DNA from: an uncultured Lachnospiraceae bacterium
GTDB taxonomy: Bacteria; Bacillota; Clostridia; Lachnospirales; Lachnospiraceae
DNA length: 64,000 nt
Direction of reading: 5' to 3'
Assembly: GCA_905234245.1 (NCBI GenBank)
Contig: CAJOGN010000001.1
Location: 1-64,000, forward strand
Shown piece after piece: positions 7,374-15,115 of the stretch; the first letter of the stretch is position 1; every line of letters begins with the position of its first letter. The notes under the pieces were generated by a model that was given only the letters and a program-made list of their open reading frames with translations, was not told the DNA's origin and did no database searches. The translations under genes were made by a program, and so were the position numbers.

Positions 7374-8219
7374 TCAATTCAATTCAAAATCTTCAGTGTC
7401 GTCTTCACTCGTAAATAACTTCATAAAGATATTCACTTCGCTTTTTCCTATAGTGAAAATAGAGCGTTTGTCGAGACTATAGTTATTTCCAACCGTGTAA
7501 CGAATATAAACTCTATTGATATAGTACTTTTCTGACCATGACTGAAGTGTTTGATACATTTTACCCAGGTTTTTATAATCATCAAGCATTACAAACCTAG
7601 TACTTGCATGCGCACGTTTTTTATGTCGAATATCCGCCCAAAGACGTAACCCTCCATCATTTAATGCTACAGAACCCCGGCCATCATTAATAAATTTAAT
7701 ATACTCAAACAATGCACTTTTTATGTTTAAATATATTTCTTCACTACTTATGTCGCCGTCCTGTTCATCATTCCTCTTGAGCAATGCGTCTTTGTAAGGA
7801 TTAGAGACTTTGTGTTTCCTTTCATAAATAACGAATTCGTCGTATTTTTTCCAGTTGAAATATCCATCAGGCATATAAAATTCAATTTTAAGATTTATGA
7901 TTTCATATTTCACGACAATATTTCCGATTAGAGATACTATGGAGTCGTATGTAGTCACTCTTTCATTTAGCAAAACGTCATCTCCATAACGTCTCGCTTC
8001 ACCAACAATACAAAACTTGCTATCCTTCTTTCGTGAAGCATTAAGCTTTCCTCGGCAGACGATTAAGAATTCTTCAACACTTTTCGGTATATTTATCTGA
8101 AGAATATGGTATCCTTTAGCTTTATACTCATCGATAAGTTCACTACTCATGTTTCCAAGTTCCTTAATAGATAGAAAGTCTATTCCATCTATAGTATACT
8201 TGGCAGCATAATATTTCAT
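7374..8219 (-). CDS. Unknown, MKYY-family paralogue 2
   Basis: 281 aa starting M-K-Y-Y-A-A-K-Y behind a consensus GGAGG. It resembles 6163-7362 at its N-terminus, at S-V-E-E-F-L-I-V-C-R-G-K (compare S-L-E-E-F-I-E-L-C-R-E-K in 8318-8713) and at the C-terminal Y-I-N-R-V-Y-I-R segment. Function is unknown. It is 11 nt upstream of 6163-7362 and probably shares its transcript. Confidence 0.6.
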   Translation of the reverse strand: MKYYAAKYTIDGIDFLSIKELGNMSSELIDEYKAKGYHILQINIPKSVEEFLIVCRGKLNASRKKDSKFCIVGEARRYGDDVLLNERVTTYDSIVSLIGNIVVKYEIINLKIEFYMPDGYFNWKKYDEFVIYERKHKVSNPYKDALLKRNDEQDGDISSEEIYLNIKSALFEYIKFINDGRGSVALNDGGLRLWADIRHKKRAHASTRFVMLDDYKNLGKMYQTLQSWSEKYYINRVYIRYTVGNNYSLDKRSIFTIGKSEVNIFMKLFTSEDDTEDFELN

Positions 8220-8280
8220 ATTTTACCTCCGTTCTTTATATGTCTTTATGTTTATAGGTATACTTTTATATTATATAAAC

Positions 8281-8315
8281 AAAAAAAGAAGGCCCGAGCA
8301 AAGTCAGGCCTTCTT
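8281..8315 (-). terminator. Terminator of the 8318-8713 gene
   Basis: 9-bp stem aagaaggcc/ggccttctt with a 12-nt loop, followed on the minus strand by seven T. Confidence 0.8.
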
Positions 8316-8317
8316 TC

Positions 8318-8713
8318 TTACATTCGAGGCTGAACGGGAGCAGTCGGATAATCCGAGTAGTCCACGTATCTCTCAATCTTTCTCTTATGATTGGCGACAG
8401 GATATATCTCTTCGAGATACGTCCTGCGTTTAGAGCGGAGGTCTTTGAGAGCCTCATAAAGCTCTTTAACCTCCATTTCTTCAGGACCCCAATAGCAGTA
8501 GTCATGAGGGTCCTCCACTTCTGCGATTAGGCAGAAGTTGACATCCTGTCCGTACTTCTCTCTACAGAGTTCGATGAACTCTTCCAGAGATTCAGGGATA
8601 CGAAGGATCTCCGCATCCACCGATCTGGTGGCACAGAGAGCCTCCTGAGCCTCGTCTTCAGTATCATATACCGCGACGAATTGCTCCTCATAGTTCCTAT
8701 ATTCATACTTCAT
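8318..8713 (-). CDS. Unknown, short MKYY-family paralogue 3
   Basis: 131 aa with a consensus ACCTCC-complement site. It keeps the N-terminal M-K-Y and the S-L-E-E-F-I-E-L-C-R-E-K-Y-G segment of the two larger paralogues but lacks their C-terminal half. It ends in a terminator and is separately transcribed or read from upstream. Base composition is more GC-rich than its neighbours. Function is unknown. Confidence 0.6.
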   Translation of the reverse strand: MKYEYRNYEEQFVAVYDTEDEAQEALCATRSVDAEILRIPESLEEFIELCREKYGQDVNFCLIAEVEDPHDYCYWGPEEMEVKELYEALKDLRSKRRTYLEEIYPVANHKRKIERYVDYSDYPTAPVQPRM

Positions 8714-8728
8714 ATTTATACCTCCAAT

Positions 8729-9184
8729 TTATTTATGTAAAGATTCCTTCATAGATGTGTAGTCCGGTTGTTCATCGATTTCCACGTTCATATTATTATA
8801 CGAGATATTCCATATATAAACCATGTATTCCCATACAGTCACCCCATTTTTCTGTGTTCTTAAATAATCATCCAGTACAACCCGTTGTGAGGAGTTTAAC
8901 TCATCTGTATATGGACCGTGTTTAAAATATTTATTAACGTGCAAACATACTGCACATAAAAATTTATTTTGGAGTGAGATAATATGGAAATGTGGAATAC
9001 TTCCTCCTTCCTTCACTCGAATTTCTAATTTACATTTACCGATCTTTGGAAAAGATAACATGCCAGCAGTATTCTCTAGGACAGTATCATCTGTGAATAT
9101 TGCTGTGATATCGATACTATCAATGTTTTTCTCTTCTATAAACTTTTGAAAAGCCTCATGAGCTGATTTAGAAAATTTATTCAC
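8729..9184 (-). CDS. PHFH-motif protein, paralogue 1
   Basis: 151 aa, GTG start, AAAGGATG site. It belongs to a three-member set with 9191-9607 and 13776-14222. Each has a beta-rich first half, then P-H-[FM]-H, then an aromatic segment with H/Y-x-x-K-Y/E-x-F/Y, a helix, and W-E-[YL] near the end (here V-W-E-Y-M-V-Y-I-W-N). The motif resembles DUF4160-like small proteins of bacteria. Biochemical role is unknown. Confidence 0.6.
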   Translation of the reverse strand: MNKFSKSAHEAFQKFIEEKNIDSIDITAIFTDDTVLENTAGMLSFPKIGKCKLEIRVKEGGSIPHFHIISLQNKFLCAVCLHVNKYFKHGPYTDELNSSQRVVLDDYLRTQKNGVTVWEYMVYIWNISYNNMNVEIDEQPDYTSMKESLHK

Positions 9185-9190
9185 GTTTAC

Positions 9191-9607
9191 TCATCCTTTC
9201 AATTTCAAATAGTTTGGTATTGTTTTTCTTAAGAATTTTATTTTTCTATCGGTGGCGTTTTTCCATCCGAAATTCAGCACTTGCCAATACGTCTTATGAG
9301 TTTTATTTTTTGGTATTAAATCGGCCTCCAACTGAAACCATTCAGTTAGGTCTTCCTTTAGTTTTCCATTCAGTCTGTCTTTATATTTTGATTTCTTATA
9401 ATACTTTGGAAACCACATATGTAACACAGCATCGAAATTTTCACTTTTCAAATGGAAATGTGGAAGTTCAAAATTTTCTTCGTCTGTAATCTCGACTATA
9501 TAAGATCTCCCTTCACTAATAAATCCTCCACAGATAGCTCCGTACCCACTCTTTTTTCTTATAATATTGGAAAAAGCCTTAGCATCGTTAAATTTAATAA
9601 TCTCCAT
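9191..9607 (-). CDS. PHFH-motif protein, paralogue 2
   Basis: 138 aa starting M-E-I-I-K-F behind AAGGAGG with 6-nt spacing; an upstream in-frame extension to 9688 has no such site. It contains E-L-P-H-F-H-L-K-S followed by W-F-P-K-Y-Y-K-K-S and T-Y-W-Q-V-L. It is 6 nt from 8729-9184 and probably lies in the same operon. Its own promoter-like element lies at 9676-9686. Function is unknown. Confidence 0.6.
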   Translation of the reverse strand: MEIIKFNDAKAFSNIIRKKSGYGAICGGFISEGRSYIVEITDEENFELPHFHLKSENFDAVLHMWFPKYYKKSKYKDRLNGKLKEDLTEWFQLEADLIPKNKTHKTYWQVLNFGWKNATDRKIKFLRKTIPNYLKLKG

Positions 9608-9635
9608 ATTATCCTCCTTACAAACAACGAAAAAG

Positions 9636-9670
9636 AATGATAAGGTAATTATATTAATTACCTTATCATT
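9636..9670 (-). terminator. Terminator after dCMP deaminase gene
   Basis: 15-bp perfect inverted repeat aatgataaggtaatt with a 5-nt loop, followed on the minus strand by ctttttcg. Confidence 0.65.
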
Positions 9671-9675
9671 ATCAA

Positions 9676-9686
9676 TATAATATATC
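9676..9686 (-). promoter_or_regulatory. Phage promoter-like element GATATATTATA
   Basis: Exact match on the minus strand to the recurring [TG]ATATATTATA element, upstream of 9191-9607 and overlapping the stop of the dCMP deaminase gene. Confidence 0.5.
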
Positions 9687-10104
9687 AATCATTATCTATA
9701 TCTAATACTTCATGTACATATCCATCTTCACTAGAATAATAGATATCTTTTATTCCTAGAGATTTGATAAACCCCATACATCCAGAACAGGGTCTTGCTA
9801 ATCCCATTTTTGTAGGACTATCCTTTTTAATTCTATATACGAATAAGTTTACTTTATTCCAATCTATATCCATATTATGAAGAGGAATTAATGCTGTCAT
9901 CTCTGCATGGAGACAATGTGGCGTGCTATCTTCACTATATCTTAATTTATTAAATTCTTTTTGGATTGGATGTGTTTTATAGGAATTCACACCAGTACCA
10001 ATCACATTCTTCTTATATGTAACAACACAACCAAGCTTTTGTCTCCGGAACTCAGAAACTTCAGCTAGAGATTTAGCCAAATTCATATACTTCTCTATTT
10101 TCAT
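9685..10104 (-). CDS. dCMP deaminase
   Basis: 139 aa with an AAGAAGGT site. It has the zinc-dependent cytidine/deoxycytidylate deaminase signature: H-A-E (66-68) with the catalytic Glu, and P-C-S-G-C (105-109) supplying two zinc Cys. The length fits dCMP deaminases, which convert dCMP to dUMP, the substrate of thymidylate synthase. ThyA and DHFR are encoded at 56.2-57.7 kb, so it supports phage dTTP supply. It stands alone next to small unknown genes. A ComE-type or other CDA-fold deaminase is the main alternative. Confidence 0.85.
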   Translation of the reverse strand: MKIEKYMNLAKSLAEVSEFRRQKLGCVVTYKKNVIGTGVNSYKTHPIQKEFNKLRYSEDSTPHCLHAEMTALIPLHNMDIDWNKVNLFVYRIKKDSPTKMGLARPCSGCMGFIKSLGIKDIYYSSEDGYVHEVLDIDND

Positions 10105-10216
10105 GATAATACCTTCTTGTTCTCTATGATTATTAAATCACAGTACATAGGTATATCTTTAATTATAATGATAGAAAACAAACTATTAATACAGCTTTAA
10201 ATATAAAGAGGTGAAA

Positions 10217-10954
10217 ATGATGAATGAAGAATTAGATCTCAACGAAATGTATAATGAGATTATAGAAGATGCTCTCTTTCAAGAATCTTTCATGCAAAAA
10301 ATTAAAAAACTTGGAAGAAATAGTAAAGATGCATTAAAAATTTCTCAAATGTGGGAAAAGAGTAAAAAAATATCTAAGAGAAAGAAATGGGAATCTGATG
10401 AAGTTGACGATGCTACATTTGATAAAATACAGCAAGAAATAAAGACTGTAAGAAACTGCACATCTTACTTTGTATATAAAAATTCTTTCGATAAACTATG
10501 TAAGTTATGCCATATTCCATCTGGACAAGGTGTTGTAATTATGGATTACGAGCTGAAAAAAGGTGTGAATAATAAGAATAGAGTAAAAATCACTTGGGCT
10601 GACGGTCGTCATAAAATACAGATTCCTCATGGAGCTATTCTATACCATAGAAGCACAGACCCCAATATCTCTGAGCTAACCCCAAGATTTAAAGGAAAGG
10701 CTGCTAGAGGATTCCTATATGATACGCCCAGAGTATATTTAACAATTAAAGCTCATATGCCTAAGCTTGCTGCAGATATTTATAAAGGCGATACCTATAT
10801 GTATATTGCAGACGATAATATTAAATATGCATATGTAGATCCACTACTAAGAAGTTCCATGTTTGGTGCTGTTTATGTCGATACAAAGACTCCAATTAAA
10901 GTAAAGAAACTGACTCCTGAATTAGTGGAAAAGATAAAAAAAAGGTATGACTAA
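10217..10954 (+). CDS. Unknown protein with conserved C-terminal domain
   Basis: 245 aa from the ATG at 10217, behind AAAGAGG; GTG at 10211 is possible. The N-terminal ~50 residues are charged and helical (M-N-E-E-L-D-L-N-E ... Q-E-S-F), like a cleavable virion-protein leader. Residues ~140-215 have I-L-Y-H-R-S, L-T-P-R-F-K-G and D-T-P-R-V-Y-L, a pattern reminiscent of phage toxin or transferase-like domains. I cannot name the family with confidence. It is a single-gene unit with a convergent terminator behind it. Confidence 0.6.
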   Translation: MMNEELDLNEMYNEIIEDALFQESFMQKIKKLGRNSKDALKISQMWEKSKKISKRKKWESDEVDDATFDKIQQEIKTVRNCTSYFVYKNSFDKLCKLCHIPSGQGVVIMDYELKKGVNNKNRVKITWADGRHKIQIPHGAILYHRSTDPNISELTPRFKGKAARGFLYDTPRVYLTIKAHMPKLAADIYKGDTYMYIADDNIKYAYVDPLLRSSMFGAVYVDTKTPIKVKKLTPELVEKIKKRYD

Positions 10955-10958
10955 TAGA

Positions 10959-10991
10959 AAGAGAAGGATAGAAAATTTCTATCCTTCTCTT
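10959..10991. terminator. Bidirectional terminator
   Basis: 16-bp stem aagagaaggatagaaa with its complement, between convergent genes ending at 10954 and 11013. Confidence 0.85.
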
Positions 10992-11012
10992 ATTAAACCA
11001 AGCAGTGATTTG

Positions 11013-11495
11013 TTACTCTTCCTCTACGGATTCGTTAATATAATTAATCATGAAATCTTTTTCAGAATCAGTAAGTAAACCCTGATCCCAGGACTCATAT
11101 ACTTCTAGTTTAAAATCATCTGCGGATTCTTTAGTGAGTTTCTTCTTGAAGAAGGCCGCTGTATTTTTAATTTGATTTTTGGCATTTTTTCCTTGTATAC
11201 TCTGAAGATATTTCTTATGCTCTATGCATTTTTTCATTTGAGATTCTGCTTGTTTATAAACTTCAGGCCATAAGTTTGGATCTCCATATTTATCCGAATC
11301 TTTAACAGCTTTTTTCTCGTAGAATTTTGCTTGATTCATCATGTCTTTTAACTGACGAATATACCTTTCTATTACATCCATATCGATAATTCCAGTTGGA
11401 TTATAATAATTATTAATGTGTGTTAGATAATATTGTGGATTGGCACCGTCATCCGGAGTACCTTTATAACCTTTTGATTCATATAAAAAATTCAT
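11013..11495 (-). CDS. Unknown protein with YES-type C-terminal module
   Basis: 160 aa with a GGGAGG site. The body is helical and charged. The last ~45 residues (F-F-K-K-K-L-T-K-E-S-A-D-D-F-K-L-E-V-Y-E-S-W-D to the end) are almost identical to the end of 12251-12865. Related segments (x-I-Y-E-S-F-D-x-x-L-I-T-E-x-E-K) occur at the start of 12883-13671 and 62180-62503. The shared tail suggests a common docking, packaging or cleavage signal. Function is unknown. Confidence 0.6.
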   Translation of the reverse strand: MNFLYESKGYKGTPDDGANPQYYLTHINNYYNPTGIIDMDVIERYIRQLKDMMNQAKFYEKKAVKDSDKYGDPNLWPEVYKQAESQMKKCIEHKKYLQSIQGKNAKNQIKNTAAFFKKKLTKESADDFKLEVYESWDQGLLTDSEKDFMINYINESVEEE

Positions 11496-11559
11496 AATAT
11501 GAACCTCCCTAAAACAAGTTTATTATAAATTTGTTTTAGTTACAGAGAAAAAAATAGTA

Positions 11560-11594
11560 AATGAGAGACTAAGAGTAATTCTTAGTCTCTCATT
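11560..11594 (-). terminator. Terminator after 11599-12129
   Basis: 14-bp perfect stem aatgagagactaag with its complement, 7-nt loop, downstream of the minus-strand gene ending at 11599. Confidence 0.7.
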
Positions 11595-11598
11595 GTTT

Positions 11599-12129
11599 TT
11601 ACTTGGAAGAGAAATTCTCGTCACCAGCAGGGTCATTTTCATCCTTGATTTCTTTACCTACCTGAGGGAGTTTATCAATCCACTCAGATAGAGTAGACAG
11701 ATAGAATTTCTGCCACTTATTGAAAGCATCTTTCTTAGAGCCTTGATCTTCATTATATGTATATGGCTTTACATATAATGCTTTAGCCTGGTTCTCTAAA
11801 ACTTTCCATTCCCAACCCTGAGGAGTATTATCAAATCTATAATTTCTCTCAAAGACAATTCTTGCAGTACTGACAAGCTTGCTATTGATAACACCGTCAC
11901 CGTTCTTGTCATTGTCAAATCTAGTGTTAGAATATCCTGGGCTTGAATACTTTACTTTATATCCTTTATTCTCAAGCTTTTTAACCATTGGCTCAATATC
12001 GTTAGGAACGATTTTGATATCGTCAGATTCAGAAAAATACTGATCGAATAGATCAATATTATTAGCTGATTCAGTTACACCAAAAAACTCATTAAACAAG
12101 TTTTTGGTCACTTCATTTGCATTCATCAT
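11599..12129 (-). CDS. Unknown protein with EF-hand-like loop
   Basis: 176 aa with an AAAGGAGA site. Residues ~72-83 read D-N-D-K-N-G-D-G-V-I-N-S, a near-consensus EF-hand/dockerin calcium loop (D-x-D-x-N-G-D-G-x-I). The N-terminus (N-L-F-N-E-F-F-G-V-T-E-S) has the E-S ending seen in other proteins of this block. It is flanked by terminators, so it is probably a single-gene unit. Calcium binding is inferred from the loop alone. Confidence 0.6.
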   Translation of the reverse strand: MMNANEVTKNLFNEFFGVTESANNIDLFDQYFSESDDIKIVPNDIEPMVKKLENKGYKVKYSSPGYSNTRFDNDKNGDGVINSKLVSTARIVFERNYRFDNTPQGWEWKVLENQAKALYVKPYTYNEDQGSKKDAFNKWQKFYLSTLSEWIDKLPQVGKEIKDENDPAGDENFSSK

Positions 12130-12200
12130 ATAGCATTCATCTCCTTTTTATATACAGGCTTTATTTATTTGTCTAAATATTTCTTGTATTTATAAAGATT

Positions 12201-12231
12201 AAAGAGAGTGGTGAATTTCACCACTCTCTTT
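12201..12231 (-). terminator. Terminator after 12251-12865
   Basis: 14-bp stem aaagagagtggtga with its complement and a short loop, downstream of the minus-strand gene. Confidence 0.75.
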
Positions 12232-12250
12232 TTTTAAACCATATCGTGAT

Positions 12251-12865
12251 TTATTGCTCTGCCTCTACGGATTCATTAATGAAGTTAATCATGAAGTTTT
12301 TCTCGGTATCAGTAAGTAAACCTTGATCCCAAGACTCATATACTTCTAGTTTAAAATCATCTGCGGACTCCTTGGTCAGCTTCTTCTTGAAAAATCCAAA
12401 GAAACCCTTTGCTTTACTCTTTAAATCACTGGGTTTCTTAGAATTCTGGTTATTATTCTGATTATTTGTATTCTGGGTATTATTAGCAGGAGTATTCTTT
12501 TTAGCATTCTCAAACTCTTTAATCTTGTTTGCTAATTCATTTCTTTTGACAGTTAATGCTTTTAAGACTTCTTTCTTAGAATTTATCTGGTCACTAAGTT
12601 TCTTCGTTTCAGGATAATTGTCGAGTTTCTTACGAAGTCTCTCAGTGTCTTCTTCACTAAACTTTTCAGGGTCTGACTTCTTTTCTTTTTTACCTGGAGT
12701 AGCTCCCTCTTTTTGATTTAGAAGAAATGATAGATGCCCTATATCATCATTGATTAGTTTCCAATCTTTATTCATCTCAACCATCATTTTACGAGCAGCA
12801 TCTAAATCACGAACTGCCGCAACATTGTATTTACTATTTATAGTTTCTACGGTTAGATGTACCAT
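12251..12865 (-). CDS. Unknown coiled-coil protein with YES-type C-terminal module
   Basis: 204 aa starting M-V-H-L-T-V behind AAAGGAGTG; an upstream in-frame extension to 12904 lacks a site. Residues ~80-130 are strongly charged and likely coiled coil. They are followed by an Asn/Gln/Thr-rich linker (~135-155) and the C-terminal module shared with 11013-11495 (K-K-K-L-T-K-E-S-A-D-D-F and on). It directly follows 12883-13671. Possibly a virion-internal or assembly protein. Confidence 0.6.
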   Translation of the reverse strand: MVHLTVETINSKYNVAAVRDLDAARKMMVEMNKDWKLINDDIGHLSFLLNQKEGATPGKKEKKSDPEKFSEEDTERLRKKLDNYPETKKLSDQINSKKEVLKALTVKRNELANKIKEFENAKKNTPANNTQNTNNQNNNQNSKKPSDLKSKAKGFFGFFKKKLTKESADDFKLEVYESWDQGLLTDTEKNFMINFINESVEAEQ

Positions 12866-12882
12866 AAAATATTCACTCCTTT

Positions 12883-13671
12883 TTAGACTCCGCAATAGTG
12901 ACAAATAACATCAAACATCTCAGGTCTCTCGGAGAAATCTGTTTTCTCAATTAGCATGTTGAGAAGTCCAAATCCCTCGTCAGTAACTTCGCCGTTCTCT
13001 AAGACGTATCCATCTAAGACATTACATACACTTTCAGCAGCCATAGCAGTTTTTGGTTTAGAATGCTTAGCTGCAGAGTCTGCTTGTTTTGCTACAGCAG
13101 CTCCAGCGGTAGTAATAGCATTAACTTCACTATTCAGTTTACTTTCACTAAGCTGCCCCTTCTTCAGTTTTTCGTTAATATCTTTAATCTTACTGAGAAG
13201 TGCACGACCCTTGTCTTTAGCTTTATCAAGAAGCTCCTTTGTATCCGGATCGTTTGCAATCGTAACAGCATTCATTGCAGAGACTAACCAGCCAACCGGC
13301 CCAACTGCGATGGTACCAGTAGCAATAATCTCGGCAATTTTAAATCTGACTTTCCATTGCTTCAGCTTCTTTTCATATTCTTTATAAATCTCAGGAGAAG
13401 CTCCTTTTTCAGGCGCTTTTACAACTTTATTTGCTGCGAACTCTGCACCTTTATCAAGAGCACCCATATACTTCTGTCCAACCTTGCTATTTGCAATCTT
13501 TTCTGTCTTATCTTTTACAACATTGACAATATTTCCACCATCTTCTAGCATAACCTCTTCATAGAGAAGCTTTAATGTTAGTTGCTCTAGAAGATCGTTC
13601 TTCTCTTGTTCAGTGATAAGATTATTATCAAAAGACTCATAAATGAGTAGCTTAATTTCTTTTGCAGTCAT
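12883..13671 (-). CDS. Unknown protein with membrane-like helix and N-terminal YES module
   Basis: 262 aa with a GAGGTG site. It begins with the same kind of segment that ends its neighbours (I-K-L-L-I-Y-E-S-F-D-N-N-L-I-T-E-Q-E-K). Residues ~112-135 (I-A-E-I-I-A-T-G-T-I-A-V-G-P-V-G-W-L) are hydrophobic. The middle is charged and helical. The end is Cys-containing (C-H-Y-C-G-V). Its stop lies 17 nt from the start of 12251-12865, so the two are probably co-transcribed. Function is unknown. Confidence 0.6.
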   Translation of the reverse strand: MTAKEIKLLIYESFDNNLITEQEKNDLLEQLTLKLLYEEVMLEDGGNIVNVVKDKTEKIANSKVGQKYMGALDKGAEFAANKVVKAPEKGASPEIYKEYEKKLKQWKVRFKIAEIIATGTIAVGPVGWLVSAMNAVTIANDPDTKELLDKAKDKGRALLSKIKDINEKLKKGQLSESKLNSEVNAITTAGAAVAKQADSAAKHSKPKTAMAAESVCNVLDGYVLENGEVTDEGFGLLNMLIEKTDFSERPEMFDVICHYCGV

Positions 13672-13736
13672 ATGTTTTCACCTCATATCATAAAAAAATA
13701 GTCATTATTTATTTGTACACCGAATAAATATAGCAA

Positions 13737-13770
13737 AAAAAGAACCGTAAGTAATCTCACGGTTCTTTTT
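13737..13770 (-). terminator. Terminator after 13776-14222
   Basis: 12-bp stem aaaaagaaccgt with its complement, followed on the minus strand by a T-run. Confidence 0.8.
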
Positions 13771-13775
13771 CTGTA

Positions 13776-14222
13776 TTACTTCATTTTCGAGTAATCGGGC
13801 ATTGGCTCATTACTTGGCTCGAATTTGTTATTGTATATTTCGTTCCAATAAGCCGTTGCCAATTCCCAATAAGTCAATCGTTTTCCGTTATACTTCTTCT
13901 TTGAGAGACTGTGCATAAATGATATGAATAGATCCAACTGCTCGGAATTGAATGTGCTGATATGATTAGAATGTGGAAAATATTCTGGTTTATATATTTT
14001 CACGCACCCATCAAAAGATGTTCTCTTTTTCTTCTCTGGCGACAGTACATGCATATGTGGTAAATGTTCGCCCTCTTCACCATACACATAGACATTAAGT
14101 ACTGTCTTATTTTTCTTCGTTGAAACGTCACCGACATGCTTTTTTGTAGACTCAAGAATTTCATCAAAGATATCTTCAATATCTCTTATGTCGAATTGAC
14201 CTATGAATCTTTCAGTTTTCAT
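13776..14222 (-). CDS. PHMH-motif protein, paralogue 3
   Basis: 148 aa with an AAGGAGAG site. It is the third member of the family at 8729-9184 and 9191-9607: H-L-P-H-M-H-V at ~55, then Y-K-P-E-Y-F-P-H-S, a helical part, and L-T-Y-W-E-L near the end. It overlaps the preceding gene 14219-15031 by 4 nt, so the two are translationally coupled. Function is unknown. Confidence 0.6.
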   Translation of the reverse strand: MKTERFIGQFDIRDIEDIFDEILESTKKHVGDVSTKKNKTVLNVYVYGEEGEHLPHMHVLSPEKKKRTSFDGCVKIYKPEYFPHSNHISTFNSEQLDLFISFMHSLSKKKYNGKRLTYWELATAYWNEIYNNKFEPSNEPMPDYSKMK

Positions 14223-15031
14223 GTTATATTACTCTCCTTCTTAGCTTCATATATTAAATATTCAAGATACTCAAACCCAGATTTATTTTTGATAATATCT
14301 CGAGCGGCCTCGAGTATTTCTATTCTTTTATCTGTCATGCTTTCATCCAATAAGTCAAGTCTGAGAACATTCAGATGTTTATGATTAAATTCAAAATACT
14401 CGTTAAGAACTTCGCAATAGCAAATAGAAGTATCGGAATAATCCAGGTTTGTTGTTTGCGTTGCATATTTTTCAAATATACCATAGTATTCTTGACCGTA
14501 CCAATAAACTTTAAATATATCCATCGGCTTGAACGGAACTTTTATATGTGCATAAATATTAAAATCATCTACCATGTCGATGGATTCATCACCGTATCTT
14601 ATATCGTGAATAACTCCATTCTCTATGGCAACATATCCACTAAATCTTGCAGTAAAACTATTATGTGGATACTTATATACTTCAAGATATTTATCCTTAA
14701 AATATGGATCTTCTAAAAGTTTGATGTCTTCAATTATACATAAATCATTTTTATCACCATCCTCGTCTATCTCACTTACCTCAAAATATCCAGGTGTATT
14801 GAAAAAGGATGACTTTAATTTTTCATACTTCTCGGATACATCTCTAATGATATTTTGAAGCTTAGAAGATAGACCCGGACTCATAGAATTTAGACGTTCA
14901 ATCTTTTGGCTTAATGGTAAAATGCTGTTTGCAATGACGATGGCCGCATCATCGCCTTCTGGGTATCCTACGTTATCCCAATAATTAAGAATAGTTTTTG
15001 AAATGCCACAAGATTCAAATAGGTTATTCAC
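14219..15031 (-). CDS. Unknown protein
   Basis: 270 aa from a GTG start (V-N-N-L-F-E-S-C-G) 6 nt behind AAAGGAGGG; the longer in-frame GTG at 15049 would place the site inside the gene. The sequence is acidic and mixed alpha/beta, with no motif I recognise. The phage promoter-like element lies just upstream at 15053-15063. It is coupled to the PHMH protein. Confidence 0.6.
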   Translation of the reverse strand: MNNLFESCGISKTILNYWDNVGYPEGDDAAIVIANSILPLSQKIERLNSMSPGLSSKLQNIIRDVSEKYEKLKSSFFNTPGYFEVSEIDEDGDKNDLCIIEDIKLLEDPYFKDKYLEVYKYPHNSFTARFSGYVAIENGVIHDIRYGDESIDMVDDFNIYAHIKVPFKPMDIFKVYWYGQEYYGIFEKYATQTTNLDYSDTSICYCEVLNEYFEFNHKHLNVLRLDLLDESMTDKRIEILEAARDIIKNKSGFEYLEYLIYEAKKESNIT

Positions 15032-15052
15032 ATATAACCCTCCTTTCACGAA

Positions 15053-15063
15053 TATAATATATA
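15053..15063 (-). promoter_or_regulatory. Phage promoter-like element TATATATTATA
   Basis: Exact minus-strand match, about 22 nt before the GTG start of 14219-15031. Confidence 0.5.
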
Positions 15064-15072
15064 ACTCTAAAA

Positions 15073-15103
15073 AATGAGGAGTGTCTTATTGACACTCCTC
15101 ATT
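15073..15103 (-). terminator. Terminator after 15116-16447
   Basis: 13-bp perfect stem aatgaggagtgtc with a 5-nt loop. Confidence 0.75.
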
Positions 15104-15115
15104 ATGTATTGTGTA

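Noticed and set aside
12956-13387. Plus-strand 143-codon ORF
   Set aside because: Antisense to 12883-13671, no ribosome site, Ser/Phe-rich composition typical of a shadow frame.
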